DNA from: an uncultured Eubacteriales bacterium
GTDB lineage: Bacteria; Bacillota; Clostridia; Christensenellales; CALVMC01
Length of the DNA stretch: 64,000 bases
Reading direction: 5' to 3'
NCBI GenBank assembly: GCA_949296455.1
Contig: CASFOZ010000004.1
Location: 62,001-126,000, forward strand
A program made the translations under genes and the position numbers. Shown piece by piece: positions 8,041 to 18,114 of this stretch; positions within the stretch are counted from its first letter, which is position 1; each line of letters starts with the position of its first letter. The notes beneath the pieces are model-generated. The model was given only the letters and a program-made list of their open reading frames with translations. It had not been told where the DNA came from and ran no database searches.

Positions 8041-8934
8041 ATGTCCGAAAAATTTAACAAAAACGACGCTAAAAAGCCGTCAGATTTTAAAAAAAGAAGA
8101 TTTAACAGAAATAAGCATAAGCCTCCTATCGGTGAAGGTTATACTCCTTCCGGTTCAAAAGAGGCTCTCGATACTCCTGTCGAAAACTTAGGACTCAGAC
8201 CTCAGACTCTCGAAATACTTTTAAAAGGCGGAATTAAACGCTGTTTCGATATTGCCGTAAGAACCGAAAGGGATATGTTCAAAATACAAAATCTCGGCAG
8301 GAAGCATTGTAACGAAATAGAGGGGAAAATTAAAAGTCTCGGGCTATGTCTTAGACCTGACGAAAGAAACAATAAACCGTTAAAAGATTTTAATAAAGTA
8401 GCGCAGGAACAGAAAAATCCCCAACAAAACAAGTCTCACGAACAACCTAAAAATCACGAAAAGGACTCGGGGGGACTTCGTAACGGAGGATTGGGCCAAC
8501 GGGTAAAGCCTAAATTTATTCCCGACGAACCGCCTAAAAAAGAACCGGAAACTTTCATTAAATTTTCCAAAAACAAAAAATGGGGCTTTATGGACAGAAA
8601 GGGAATAGAGATTACTTCTCCCGAATACGATGAGGTTTTTCCCTTCAAAGAAGGTTTTGCCTGTGTGGAAAAGGACGGGCTTTTCGGATATATCGATACG
8701 GACGGAAAACCTGTTACCGAGTTTATTTACGATTGCGCTTTAAGCTTTAACGAAGGTTATGCCTGCGTTACCAAAAACGATAAAAGCGGTCTTATAAACA
8801 CGGAAGGAGAAATTATTCTTCCTTTGGAATACGAAGCTGTAACCCCTGTCGAAGAAGGGCGGGCGAAGGTAAAAAAAGACGGTAAATGGTTTAATATTTT
8901 CAAAGACGAAAAAGGAAAATTTATCGCTAAATAA
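8041..8934 (+). CDS. RNA polymerase alpha-CTD-like domain fused to WG repeats
   Basis: The first 45 residues are basic and look disordered. Residues about 45-107 match the C-terminal domain of RNA polymerase alpha: TPVENLGL, then RTERDMFKIQNLGRK, then KSLGLCLRPDE. A charged linker follows, and residues about 170-290 hold WG-type repeats (KKWGFMDRKG, LFGYIDTDGK, KSGLINTEGE, GKWFNI). In an ungapped hand alignment, Gln55 takes the place of E. coli alpha Arg265, the key UP-element residue, while NLG(R/K)K is kept. It may therefore bind proteins rather than DNA. It is not the rpoA gene itself. It lies 44 bases before the mreB-like gene and may share its transcript. The function is unknown. Confidence 0.8.
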   Translation: MSEKFNKNDAKKPSDFKKRRFNRNKHKPPIGEGYTPSGSKEALDTPVENLGLRPQTLEILLKGGIKRCFDIAVRTERDMFKIQNLGRKHCNEIEGKIKSLGLCLRPDERNNKPLKDFNKVAQEQKNPQQNKSHEQPKNHEKDSGGLRNGGLGQRVKPKFIPDEPPKKEPETFIKFSKNKKWGFMDRKGIEITSPEYDEVFPFKEGFACVEKDGLFGYIDTDGKPVTEFIYDCALSFNEGYACVTKNDKSGLINTEGEIILPLEYEAVTPVEEGRAKVKKDGKWFNIFKDEKGKFIAK

Positions 8935-8978
8935 TTTTATGCCTGTCAGAATATTTCTTTCAGGTCTGCGGAGGAAAA

Positions 8979-9977
8979 ATGTTGGAATTAGCTTTCGATT
9001 TAGGAACTTCATTTATAGGCGTTTATGAAAAAGAAAAAGGTATACTTTTGAGAGAACCGAATGTTGCGGTCGTTGCAAAAGTGAAAAATAAAGTTACTCT
9101 TAAAGCAATGGGCGAGAGCGCAAGACAGTTCATTGCAAAAGGTCCCGTCAAGGATCAGATTGTTTATCCTATGAAAGAAGGCGTTATAGCTTATCCCGAG
9201 GTTCTTACCCTTATCGTCAAGGAACTTCTTACAAGAGTTGTTTCCAAACATATCGTATGGCCTAAAATCAAAGCCGTAGTCACTGTCAGTTGCGGGCTGA
9301 GTCCTTTGGAAAGACGCAATGTCGAAATGGTTTTCATTAAAGCCGGCGTAAGCCAGGTGACGATAATAGAAGCCCCCGTCGCAGTCAACGCTTTGCTTCC
9401 CGGAAAGTACAATGTAATAGTTATTATCGGCGGCGGAATCACCGATATAGCAGCTACCGGTCCCGAAGGGATTCTTACAGGTTGCAGCGTTAATATTGCA
9501 GGGAATATTTTTAATTCTCAGATTGTGGATTATTTCGCAAAAAAATTCAAACTCGTTATAGGTCAGTTTACGGCAGATAAGGTAAAAAGGGCGGTAGGAA
9601 GCCTTTTGCCTAACGATATTTCAATGGTTACCGTAACCGGAAAAGATATGATAAGCGGCGAACCTAAAAATGTCGAAGTTTCCGCTATGGATATCCGTAT
9701 AGTTTTGGAAAACTGTATCGACGACGTTATCGAAGCCGTTAATTCCGTACTTTGCTCTATGCCCGGCGAAATCGCTATGGATATTTATAATCAAGGTATA
9801 TTTTTGTGCGGAGGCTCTACGAATATAGTAGGTCTTGCCGAATATATGTCTTCAAAACTGCTCGTTAAAGTCAACCAAATGCCCGACGCTTCAAACGCAC
9901 AGCTCAACGGCGCCGGTAAATTCCTTACAGAAAAAGGTCTTATAGAAAGATATCTTGCAACAGCAGGCTCTATTTAA
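8979..9977 (+). CDS. Divergent MreB/Mbl-like actin homologue
   Basis: This is a bacterial actin of the MreB family (332 residues, normal length), which normally guides cell-wall synthesis at the membrane. The phosphate-1 loop DLGTSFIGVY starts at Asp7. The middle holds IIEAPVAV, and the phosphate-2 loop is VIIGGGITD. In MreB that loop reads VVDIGGGTTE. By hand alignment the Asp is Ile149 here, and the second Glu of IEEP is Ala, so nucleotide hydrolysis may be altered. The C-terminal FLCGGST matches the adenosine motif. It lies upstream of minD, as mreB does in Bacillus, but mreC and mreD are absent. Confidence 0.85.
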   Translation: MLELAFDLGTSFIGVYEKEKGILLREPNVAVVAKVKNKVTLKAMGESARQFIAKGPVKDQIVYPMKEGVIAYPEVLTLIVKELLTRVVSKHIVWPKIKAVVTVSCGLSPLERRNVEMVFIKAGVSQVTIIEAPVAVNALLPGKYNVIVIIGGGITDIAATGPEGILTGCSVNIAGNIFNSQIVDYFAKKFKLVIGQFTADKVKRAVGSLLPNDISMVTVTGKDMISGEPKNVEVSAMDIRIVLENCIDDVIEAVNSVLCSMPGEIAMDIYNQGIFLCGGSTNIVGLAEYMSSKLLVKVNQMPDASNAQLNGAGKFLTEKGLIERYLATAGSI

Positions 9978-10023
9978 TTAATTATAATTACAAACTTCTA
10001 TTTTACTTAATATAAACAGTTCC

Positions 10024-10056
10024 AGAATTGCAATATTGTATTGTAATTCTTTTTTA
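10024..10056 (+). terminator. Terminator after the mreB-like gene
   Basis: AGAATTgCAATA-ttg-TATTGtAATTCT (one G-T pair) followed by TTTTTT. The 287-base gap to the next gene otherwise holds only AT-rich DNA and a promoter. Confidence 0.7.
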
Positions 10057-10172
10057 TTATTTTCCATGCTGAAATCAGCCGATATTCACGGCAAAATTTT
10101 CCACTTGAACCTTTTAAATTATTGTTTTTATATCGAAAAATGAAAAAAAACGGTATTTAAATACAAAAACTA

Positions 10173-10201
10173 TGGCAATTTATAAAAAAATATTATATAA
10201 T
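10173..10201 (+). promoter_or_regulatory. Candidate promoter of the giant lipoprotein gene
   Basis: A good -10 TATAAT (10196-10201) lies 17 bases after a poor -35, TGGCAA (10173-10178). AAGAGGGAC precedes the ATG at 10265. Confidence 0.45.
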
Positions 10202-10264
10202 TAATATGTATAAGTCATTAAATGTAGTCGAAAACTTTCGCATTTAATTAAAAGAGGGACTTTT

Positions 10265-13200
10265 ATGAAAAAAGGAAAATTAATAGTTGTATTTTTATTA
10301 GCCTTAATGTTTGTTTGTACATTATGCTTAACGGCTTGTAACAATACCGATACTTTTTATACAGTAGTATTCGATTCCAACGGAGGAAGTTTCGTTGAAT
10401 CTCAGAATGTTCGTGAAAACAGGTCTGCCGTCGAACCTGCAAGCCCTGTAAAAGAAGGGTACACTTTTGTAGGTTGGTATACCGACAGAAATTTCACTTC
10501 ACGTTACGATTTCAGAAATATAGTGACCGAAAACCTTTATCTTTATGCCAAGTGGGAAAACATGGTTTATGTTAACGTAAATTTCCCGGTTACTACTATC
10601 GAAGAAAAAGGTTATGTCTTTAAGGATTCCTCAGGCGGTCTTAATCTTCCGAGCAGGGTTCCAAGAGGCTCTACCGTCAATTTTTTAGTCGAAATTTCTT
10701 CCACTTGTATGGGTTCTTTAGATGTAAGAATTAACGGCACCTTACTTAATCCTTCCAGTACTTCCAATCCTAATGTGTTTTCCTTTTCCTTTGTGGCAGA
10801 CAGAGAGTTTTCTGTTTCAGCAGGTATTTATTACGATGTCGAGTTTACAAGTACATATGCCGACGGAAAGGTGAATACCGTTACAAGAAAACTCGAACAG
10901 GACCAGACTGTTGCTTCCTATGTGGAAACAAGACAAGGAGAATATTTCAGCGGTTGGTTCTATAACGATAACGGAGAGAACTTACTTGCAGGCGACCTTA
11001 CCGTAGGCTATATGGTTGACGGCAGAATTTTAAAATTAACCGGAAATTATTCATATAAAAATTACACTATCGAATTCGTTATGAACGGCGGAACCTATAA
11101 CGGCACTTCTTTGGAAAAACAGAATATTACTTACGGCGACAATTTGTCTTTGTACGAAAATATTTCTAAAGATAATTGTATTTTTATGGGTTGGTATACC
11201 GAAAACAACGGCGGCGGTCAGAAAATAGAAAGCGGTACTTTTAACAGAGATTATCCTAATAATTCGACCATTAAACTTTATGCTTATTTTATCAAAAATT
11301 ATTATTATGTTCAATATCAATCTGCACCGAATGAATTTTCTTATACTTCTAACCCGAGTAGCGTAAGGTATAATACAGAAGGCAATACGCTTTTTAATGT
11401 AAGTATATCTTTAAAACAAGCAGGTGTAAAGGTTAAACTTTACTATAAAATAGGAAATCAAAGCACAGAATACAGAGAACAAGTGGTAGTTCCCGAAGAA
11501 CAGCAGTATGGGCAAAATGTAACTTTCCAAATTACATTGCCGTCATTACCGCCTGAAAACGACAGCATTAATATCTATTACGATATCTACTATCAAGTTA
11601 ATTTCGAACTTGACGGCGGAACTAACGGCACTTTGAGTTACGATAATGTTTTCGTAAAACAGAATACCGTGCTTATGAGTGCAGGTTCCGAAGCCAATTT
11701 CAGTTCTTCCGATACCCGTGCGATTTCAACTCTCGTTTCTACTCTCTATAAAGACGAATATACCTTTATTTGTTGGTATCTCGACGCAGGTAAGGAAAAT
11801 CAACTTACGCCTAACTATGCTATTATAAATCCGATTACTTTATATGCAAGTTTCAGTTATAACTATCATATTATTTCCTATCCTTCTTCCGATACTGAAT
11901 CGGATTATTATGATTCTAATTTAGGCTCAAATAAATATTATTATTATGCCGTTACTCCAACGGAAAAGATTTCTGTAAACAGCAGTTCTTTCCAACTGAA
12001 ATTGAGTTTTACGAACAATACTGCTAAGGTAATCGTTCAAATGTTTGAAGAGGGCGCTTTAGATGCAGTTTATTCCGAAAGCTTTTTGGTTTACGGAAGC
12101 AACTTCTCGAACACCTTTAATATAGATATATCCGAATATAATAACCAAGCGACCAATTTCAATATTAAAGTTACCGTTTACTATAAAGTTTATATAGGAA
12201 ACAGTCAGGGAATTCAGTTAAGTTCTTCCAATAATCCTCAATCCGTTTCTGATGACGGAAACAGAATCATTTATTATAACGGCACCTATTATCTCTACTT
12301 GAAAGACGGTGAAAATTTAAATCAACCTACAATCGAAGCGCTTAACGGAGTCATAAAACAATATCATAATTTCGTAGAATATACTTCCGACACTCAAGGC
12401 GAGAGCGCAATCGATTTAGGAATTTTCAGCTGTAACGAAAGCACTACGATTTATCCTCAATTCGAAGAAAAAATCTACAATGTAGTTTTACCGAACAGCG
12501 CCTCAACAGGTTACGGAGAACAGGAATTTTATACCGTCAGCGGAAATAGCACAGTCAGAGCGGATGCAGGTCAATATACATTTACTATCAATTTAAAAGA
12601 CAAAAAATGTTATTATTTCGAAGTAAGTGTAAACGGAACAAAACTTGACGATTTTTATTCGGATAGCGCCGTCGAGAACCAAGTTCTTAATGTTATTTAT
12701 CCTATAACCGATAATTTAGCCGATACTTTGACTTTCACAATAACGGTTTATCTGAAAACGGAATTTAATCTTGACGGAGGCTACTTAAAAACAGAACCCG
12801 GTGAAGGAGACCAAAGCGGACTTCAGAAAATTTCCGATTCTTTATACTATCTAATAACGGGTATAGGTGGAAGCATTAATGAAGCGGCGCAAAATATCCT
12901 GCTTCTCACAAATATTGAAAGAAAATTAAACGACGACACCATAATAAGTGCTATGGGTTGGTATGATGGGGAAAGTTTAGTTGCACTTCCGAGTTTAACA
13001 ATCGGACAGAATAAGGTTCTGAAAGCTAAGTACAATACAACTTTCTATGAGGTTAATCTTCCCAAAGCGTCGACCGAATCCGACAAAACACCCATAGGTT
13101 TCGGAGAAAACGAATTTTATACCGTTCAGGGAACAGATTCCGTTTGGTCAGGGAACAGTACCTATACTTTCGATTTAATTTTGGGGGCAAAAGAATGTTA

Positions 13201-16200
13201 CGCTTTTGAAGTAAGCGTTAACGGTACTAAATTAACAAACGACTATCTGTATTCTTCCGCACAAAACGGGAAAATTGAAATAACTTTTAATTTGGAAAGC
13301 GGTGTAGAGGAGTACAATGTAACGGTTAATATAAAATTAAAAGTAAATATTATCCTAAACGGCGGAGCTTTTAAAGTTACACCTACAAGTGAAAGCGGTC
13401 TTATAGAAGATTCAGACTCAAATGTATTTTATGCAATTATCGGTTTAAATCAAGGATTTAACGAAAGTGCAAAATCCGCTCTCGGGTTGGATAATATAAT
13501 ATACGAAGACAGAGTATGTTTAGGTTTGTATTACGATTCTAACTTCTCACAACCGTTTAATATCAGCGATACGTTTACTGAAAATTGCAATTTATACGCA
13601 AAGTTCGATGGAGTGCCTAAAACGATAAATCTTCCGACTTCCTCGTCAGCCGGATACGGAACGGAAAACTTTTATACCGTAGATGGCGAGAGTTCGGTTC
13701 AGGCAAGTGAAAGTAGTTATACTTTCGATATAATTGTAGGGACAAAAGAATGTTACGCTTTTGAAGTAAGCGTTAACGGTACTAAATTAACAAACGACTA
13801 TCTTTATTCTTCCGCACAAAACGGGAAAATTGCAATAACTTTCAGCCTTTCGGAAGGTGTAAATGTTTACAATGTAGTAATAAATGTAAAATTAAAAATA
13901 ACATTTAATTTGAACGGTGCGTCGTTCAATACGCAGCCCGATGAAGAAAGCGGTCTAATCAGCAGTGGTGCAGCAGTCTATTATACTATTTTAAATTTGG
14001 AAAGTCCGTTAACCAGCTCGGCTCAAAATGCACTTGCTTTAACTAATTTAAGCAGCGGAAACAATATCGCCGTAGGTTGGTATGAAAATCAAGATTTCAC
14101 GAATTCCATATCTTTAACCGATACTTCCTTTAATGAAAATAAAACGCTTTATTTAAAAATCGAAGTAAAATTCACAATTACTTTTGACGACGGCGTTGAT
14201 AGCGTAACGAAAGACGATGAAGTATTTCAAGAAATTGTTTTTTACATAGAACCTAATGGGGCTGTTTCTAATACTTATATCAATACTTATTTACAAGGTT
14301 CCGGATACAATATTAACTATAAAGATTACTATAAATTCAAGTCATGGAATTTGGGTGATACAGAACTGCCTTCGAACGGAATGACTGCCTCTCAGGTAGG
14401 CTCGTATGAGATAACTTTAATCACGCAAAGAAGTAGTTTTTCCTATCAGTTAACAAACAGTTCAACCGACTTGATTACTGTAAATACCGTTGTTGTAGAC
14501 AGTGATGGAACAGAACTGGGTTTTCCTTATGCTTACGGAACTTTATTAAAAATAGGAGCAGTGTCTAATAATTCAGCATATATCGTTAAAGCATATATGG
14601 AAAAAGCAGATAATACTTTATTCGAATTAACAAGAAGAGATGAAGCAGGCTTTAATTACGGAATATACTTTAAAGAAACTTCCGAAACAGGTGATTTTAG
14701 TAATTGTGCTTACATAGCAGGCTTTGGAACAAGAGATAATGACGGTAATTATGTAATAAAAATAAAAATTGAAGCGATTGAAAACACACAGCAGCCTGCC
14801 GAAAAGACATTTACCGTAAATTACGGAACGGGTATAAGCAACATAACAAAAGGCACAGAGAGTTATGCAAGCGGTAATTTATCGATAGCGGTTGCGTTAA
14901 ATACGACAATAACGGAAAGTTATTTAAACACATATTTGTCTGATAACGGATATACCGTAAATTATGCAGAAGGCTATGAGTACGACGGTTGGAAGGTAGG
15001 AAATACCGTTCTTACAGAGTCAGGAATAACCATAACGGAATCGACTTCGACCGCTCTTACCCTTTTAGCTAAGACAATAACGGTAACACCCGAATATCAC
15101 ACAATAGTCTTACCGCAGAGTACTGAAGATTACAGAGTATTATCTACCGAAACAAGCGCAGCGGTGGGAGGACCGAGTTATATTTTTAAAATAAAAGTAT
15201 TAAAGAGTGATATTGCAAAAATCGAAATATATGCGAACTCTACTCTTAAAGGAAGTCAAATTAGTCCTAATACAAACATTGAGTATGATTACCCGATAGA
15301 ACTTGCTCAGACTCAGACAACATACACAATAACCGTAAAGGTATACTATAATTTAAAGTTAAATACAAACGGAGCGACAATGAGTAGCCAAAATGCAACG
15401 GCATTGGGGCTTAGTACCGACTCTTACGGCTATTATATAACTTTGGAAAAAGGTTCTAATATAGATACTCTTAAAACCGCATTGAGTACTAACACATATA
15501 ACGGTGATCCTTTATTTACGAAAGAAAACTGCACATTCGGCGGTTGGTACACGGACGCTGAATTTAATAACCCGGTTGATTATGGTAATTTAAGTATCGA
15601 TTCAACAACAAGTCTTTACCTTAAAATGGTCGAAAACACACAGCAGCCTGCCGAAAAGACATTTACCGTAAATTACGGAACGGGTATAAGCAACATAACA
15701 AAAAACACAGAGAGTTATGAAAGCGGTAATATATCGATAACGGTTGCGTTAAATACGACAATAACGGAAAGTTATTTAAACACTTATTTGTCTGATAACG
15801 GATATACCGTAAATTATGCAGAAGGCTATGTGTACGACGGTTGGAAGGTAGGAAATACCGTTCTTACAGAGTCAGGAATAACCGTAACGGAATCGACTTC
15901 GACCGCTCTTACCCTTTTAGCTAAGGTAACGGAAACACCCGCATATTACACAATAGTCTTACCGCAGGGAACGAATAGTAATGGCGTAAATTACGATGTA
16001 AATTGCGGAGATGAATACGAAGTATTATCTACCGAAACAAGCGCAGCGGTGGGAGAAACGAGTTACACTTTTAAAATAGAAGTATTAAAGAGTAATATTG
16101 CAAAAATTGAAATTCATGTAAACGGTTGTTTTGAAATAAGTCAAACTAATCCTGCTATAGACGCTGAGTATGAATTCCCGATAGGACTTGCTCAGACTCA

Positions 16201-17629
16201 GACAACATACACAATAACCGTAAAGGTATATTATTATTTGTGGCTTTATGTAAATGGAGCGACATTAAGTAGTGGGATAGATTTAGGTATTTATCAATAT
16301 CAACCTAATGATTTTTATATTATTAGTGAAAAAGGTTTTATGGTAGATGAAACTCTTAAACCCGCATTATATACAAACACATATAACGGTAATCCGTTAT
16401 TTACGAAAGCTAACTGCACATTCGGCGGTTGGTACACGGACGCTGAATTTAATTACCCGGTTAATTTTGGTAATTTAATTATCGATTCAACAACAAGTCT
16501 TTACCTTAAAATGGTCGAAAACACACAACCTACCGAAAAGACATTTACCGTAAATTACGGAGCGGGTATAAGCAACATAACAAAAGACACAGAGAGTTAT
16601 GAAAGCGGTAATATATCGATAACGGTTGCGTTAAATACGACAATAACGGAAAGTTATTTAAACAGTTATTTGTCTGATAACGGATATACCGTAAGTTATG
16701 CAGAAGGCTATGAGTACAACGGTTGGAAGGTAGGAGATACCGTTCTTACAGAGTCAGGAATAACCGTAACGGAATCGACTTCGACCGCTCTTACCCTTTT
16801 AGCTGATGAAATAGTCGTACCCGCATATCACACAATAGTCTTACCGCAGAGCACTGAAGATTACAGTGTATTATCTACCGAAACAAGCGCAGCGGTGGGA
16901 GAAACGAGTTACACTTTTAAAATAGAAGTATTAAAGAGTGATATTGCAAAAATCGAAATTCATGTAAACGGTTATTTTGAAAGAAGTCAAACTGATCCTG
17001 TTCCAAACAGAAATTATACTTTTGCGATAGAACTTGCTCAGACTCAGACAACATACACGATAACCGTAAAGGTATATTATTATTTGTGGCTTCAAATAAA
17101 TGGAGCGACAACCGGTTATGCTGAAAATTTAGGTTTGGAGAATTATTCTCAAGGTGCTTTGTATTACTTAATAATGGAAAAAGATTCTAATATAGATGAA
17201 ACTCTTGAAACTGCATTGAGTACTAACTTATATAACGGTAATCCGTTATTTACGAAAGCTAACTGTACATTCGGCGGTTGGTACACGGACGCTGAATTTA
17301 ATAATCCGGTTAATTTCGATAATTTAATTATCGATTCAACAACAAGCCTTTACCTTAAAATGGTTATAGAATTTACAATAATAGCAGGTGTAGGGGTGAC
17401 AATTACAAAGGACGGCTATCAATATGAGAGTTTTACAATAAATATTTCGTCGGGCACTGTTATAACGGCAGAATATTTAAAAACCTATTTAGAAGAAAAC
17501 GGTTATATTTTAGATTATACCGGTTATAGCGGTATAAGTTGGATGTTAGGAGAAAGACCGCTGCACGAAAAAGGAGAAATTGCGTCAGAAGCAACTTCAA
17601 CAATTTTGACTGTAAATGCCGTAAAGTAA
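10265..17629 (+). CDS. Giant repeat lipoprotein with InlB-type B-repeats
   Basis: The protein has 2454 residues. The lipoprotein signal peptide ends in the lipobox LTAC, with Cys25 as the predicted lipidated residue. Repeats related to the Listeria-Bacteroides (InlB B-repeat, Flg_new) fold follow. The first complete one is about residues 32-97, ending GYTFVGWYTD...LYAKW. Others carry FMGWYTENN, FICWYLDAG and FGGWYTDAEF. A second module (NGTKLTNDYLYSSAQNG) recurs at about residues 970-1200. From residue about 1505 on there are three long tandem units, each about 285 residues, then a decayed fourth. There is no LPXTG, S-layer or enzymatic domain. It is likely an envelope-anchored adhesin-like or scaffold protein; the ligand is unknown. 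Being an isolated single gene between mreB and minD, it looks inserted into an old neighbourhood. Confidence 0.85.
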   Translation: MKKGKLIVVFLLALMFVCTLCLTACNNTDTFYTVVFDSNGGSFVESQNVRENRSAVEPASPVKEGYTFVGWYTDRNFTSRYDFRNIVTENLYLYAKWENMVYVNVNFPVTTIEEKGYVFKDSSGGLNLPSRVPRGSTVNFLVEISSTCMGSLDVRINGTLLNPSSTSNPNVFSFSFVADREFSVSAGIYYDVEFTSTYADGKVNTVTRKLEQDQTVASYVETRQGEYFSGWFYNDNGENLLAGDLTVGYMVDGRILKLTGNYSYKNYTIEFVMNGGTYNGTSLEKQNITYGDNLSLYENISKDNCIFMGWYTENNGGGQKIESGTFNRDYPNNSTIKLYAYFIKNYYYVQYQSAPNEFSYTSNPSSVRYNTEGNTLFNVSISLKQAGVKVKLYYKIGNQSTEYREQVVVPEEQQYGQNVTFQITLPSLPPENDSINIYYDIYYQVNFELDGGTNGTLSYDNVFVKQNTVLMSAGSEANFSSSDTRAISTLVSTLYKDEYTFICWYLDAGKENQLTPNYAIINPITLYASFSYNYHIISYPSSDTESDYYDSNLGSNKYYYYAVTPTEKISVNSSSFQLKLSFTNNTAKVIVQMFEEGALDAVYSESFLVYGSNFSNTFNIDISEYNNQATNFNIKVTVYYKVYIGNSQGIQLSSSNNPQSVSDDGNRIIYYNGTYYLYLKDGENLNQPTIEALNGVIKQYHNFVEYTSDTQGESAIDLGIFSCNESTTIYPQFEEKIYNVVLPNSASTGYGEQEFYTVSGNSTVRADAGQYTFTINLKDKKCYYFEVSVNGTKLDDFYSDSAVENQVLNVIYPITDNLADTLTFTITVYLKTEFNLDGGYLKTEPGEGDQSGLQKISDSLYYLITGIGGSINEAAQNILLLTNIERKLNDDTIISAMGWYDGESLVALPSLTIGQNKVLKAKYNTTFYEVNLPKASTESDKTPIGFGENEFYTVQGTDSVWSGNSTYTFDLILGAKECYAFEVSVNGTKLTNDYLYSSAQNGKIEITFNLESGVEEYNVTVNIKLKVNIILNGGAFKVTPTSESGLIEDSDSNVFYAIIGLNQGFNESAKSALGLDNIIYEDRVCLGLYYDSNFSQPFNISDTFTENCNLYAKFDGVPKTINLPTSSSAGYGTENFYTVDGESSVQASESSYTFDIIVGTKECYAFEVSVNGTKLTNDYLYSSAQNGKIAITFSLSEGVNVYNVVINVKLKITFNLNGASFNTQPDEESGLISSGAAVYYTILNLESPLTSSAQNALALTNLSSGNNIAVGWYENQDFTNSISLTDTSFNENKTLYLKIEVKFTITFDDGVDSVTKDDEVFQEIVFYIEPNGAVSNTYINTYLQGSGYNINYKDYYKFKSWNLGDTELPSNGMTASQVGSYEITLITQRSSFSYQLTNSSTDLITVNTVVVDSDGTELGFPYAYGTLLKIGAVSNNSAYIVKAYMEKADNTLFELTRRDEAGFNYGIYFKETSETGDFSNCAYIAGFGTRDNDGNYVIKIKIEAIENTQQPAEKTFTVNYGTGISNITKGTESYASGNLSIAVALNTTITESYLNTYLSDNGYTVNYAEGYEYDGWKVGNTVLTESGITITESTSTALTLLAKTITVTPEYHTIVLPQSTEDYRVLSTETSAAVGGPSYIFKIKVLKSDIAKIEIYANSTLKGSQISPNTNIEYDYPIELAQTQTTYTITVKVYYNLKLNTNGATMSSQNATALGLSTDSYGYYITLEKGSNIDTLKTALSTNTYNGDPLFTKENCTFGGWYTDAEFNNPVDYGNLSIDSTTSLYLKMVENTQQPAEKTFTVNYGTGISNITKNTESYESGNISITVALNTTITESYLNTYLSDNGYTVNYAEGYVYDGWKVGNTVLTESGITVTESTSTALTLLAKVTETPAYYTIVLPQGTNSNGVNYDVNCGDEYEVLSTETSAAVGETSYTFKIEVLKSNIAKIEIHVNGCFEISQTNPAIDAEYEFPIGLAQTQTTYTITVKVYYYLWLYVNGATLSSGIDLGIYQYQPNDFYIISEKGFMVDETLKPALYTNTYNGNPLFTKANCTFGGWYTDAEFNYPVNFGNLIIDSTTSLYLKMVENTQPTEKTFTVNYGAGISNITKDTESYESGNISITVALNTTITESYLNSYLSDNGYTVSYAEGYEYNGWKVGDTVLTESGITVTESTSTALTLLADEIVVPAYHTIVLPQSTEDYSVLSTETSAAVGETSYTFKIEVLKSDIAKIEIHVNGYFERSQTDPVPNRNYTFAIELAQTQTTYTITVKVYYYLWLQINGATTGYAENLGLENYSQGALYYLIMEKDSNIDETLETALSTNLYNGNPLFTKANCTFGGWYTDAEFNNPVNFDNLIIDSTTSLYLKMVIEFTIIAGVGVTITKDGYQYESFTINISSGTVITAEYLKTYLEENGYILDYTGYSGISWMLGERPLHEKGEIASEATSTILTVNAVK
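13188..13830 (+). repeat. Internal repeat inside the giant lipoprotein gene
   Basis: A stretch of about 85 bases beginning AAGAATGTTACGCTTTTGAA occurs near 13188-13276 and again near 13744-13831, almost identical, 555 bases apart. A more diverged third relative lies near 12600. It encodes the CYAFEVSVNGTKL module. Confidence 0.8.
14780..17362 (+). repeat. Three long tandem repeats in the giant lipoprotein gene
   Basis: Units begin at 14780, 15632 and 16517, each opening GAAAACACAC and reading (P)AEKTFTVNYG or TEKTFTVNYG. Periods are 852 and 885 bases. Long blocks are nearly identical in DNA, for example the stretch encoding NTTITESYLN and the stretch encoding STSTALTLLA. The middle parts that encode the IVLPQ module differ more and vary in length. 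A decayed unit continues to the stop codon. Near-identity at DNA level suggests recent duplication or gene conversion. Confidence 0.9.
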
Positions 17630-17712
17630 TACTTGGTAATATAGTTAAATTTAGAGAAAGTTTAACGGAAAACAAAATTTACAGTTTTTCCTAAGCTATG
17701 TAAAAGGATTTA

Positions 17713-17739
17713 AAAAACTCGCAAATTGCGGGTTTTTTA
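17713..17739 (+). terminator. Terminator of the giant lipoprotein gene
   Basis: AACTCGCAA-A-TTGCGGGTT (one T-G pair) followed by TTTTTAA, 84 bases after the stop. Confidence 0.75.
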
Positions 17740-18114
17740 ATATATTTAAATTAAAATAAGTAAATTTCAATTACATTTTAAACGATAAAAATTAAATTTA
17801 GTGAAATTACAGTTTTTAATTAAGATTTTATTTTAATAATGTAAATTAAATTCGATATTTTAAATTAAACCGCAACCGTTTACATTTTGTGAGCTGAAAT
17901 AATTTATTATAAATATCTACAATTTAACCTACATTTATTTATATTTTTGCAAATTTATATAAAACTCGTTCTTTACAAAGACTTTATAAAACCTTATACT
18001 TTTTTTACAGCCTTACTTAAATTAAAAGCACAGGCAGGGCTATTACTTTTGCGGAAAAATTAAAAATTAATTAATTAATATAAATCGGAACAATTTGTTC
18101 TTTTTGGGGTAATT
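17740..18114. other. AT-rich intergenic stretch with minD promoter
   Basis: No open frame or RNA gene was recognised. Most is very AT-rich. A good promoter is visible: TTTACA (17972-17977), 17 bases, TATACT (17995-18000), which would give a leader of about 108 bases for minD. Close to the start, GAACAA-T-TTGTTC (18088-18100) is a perfect 13-base palindrome followed by five T. It could be a small operator but is too short for a convincing terminator. Confidence 0.55.

Noticed and set aside
14780-17362. CRISPR-like periodic repeats
   Set aside because: Units are more than 800 bases long, are in frame inside a lipoprotein gene, and there are no spacers or cas genes.
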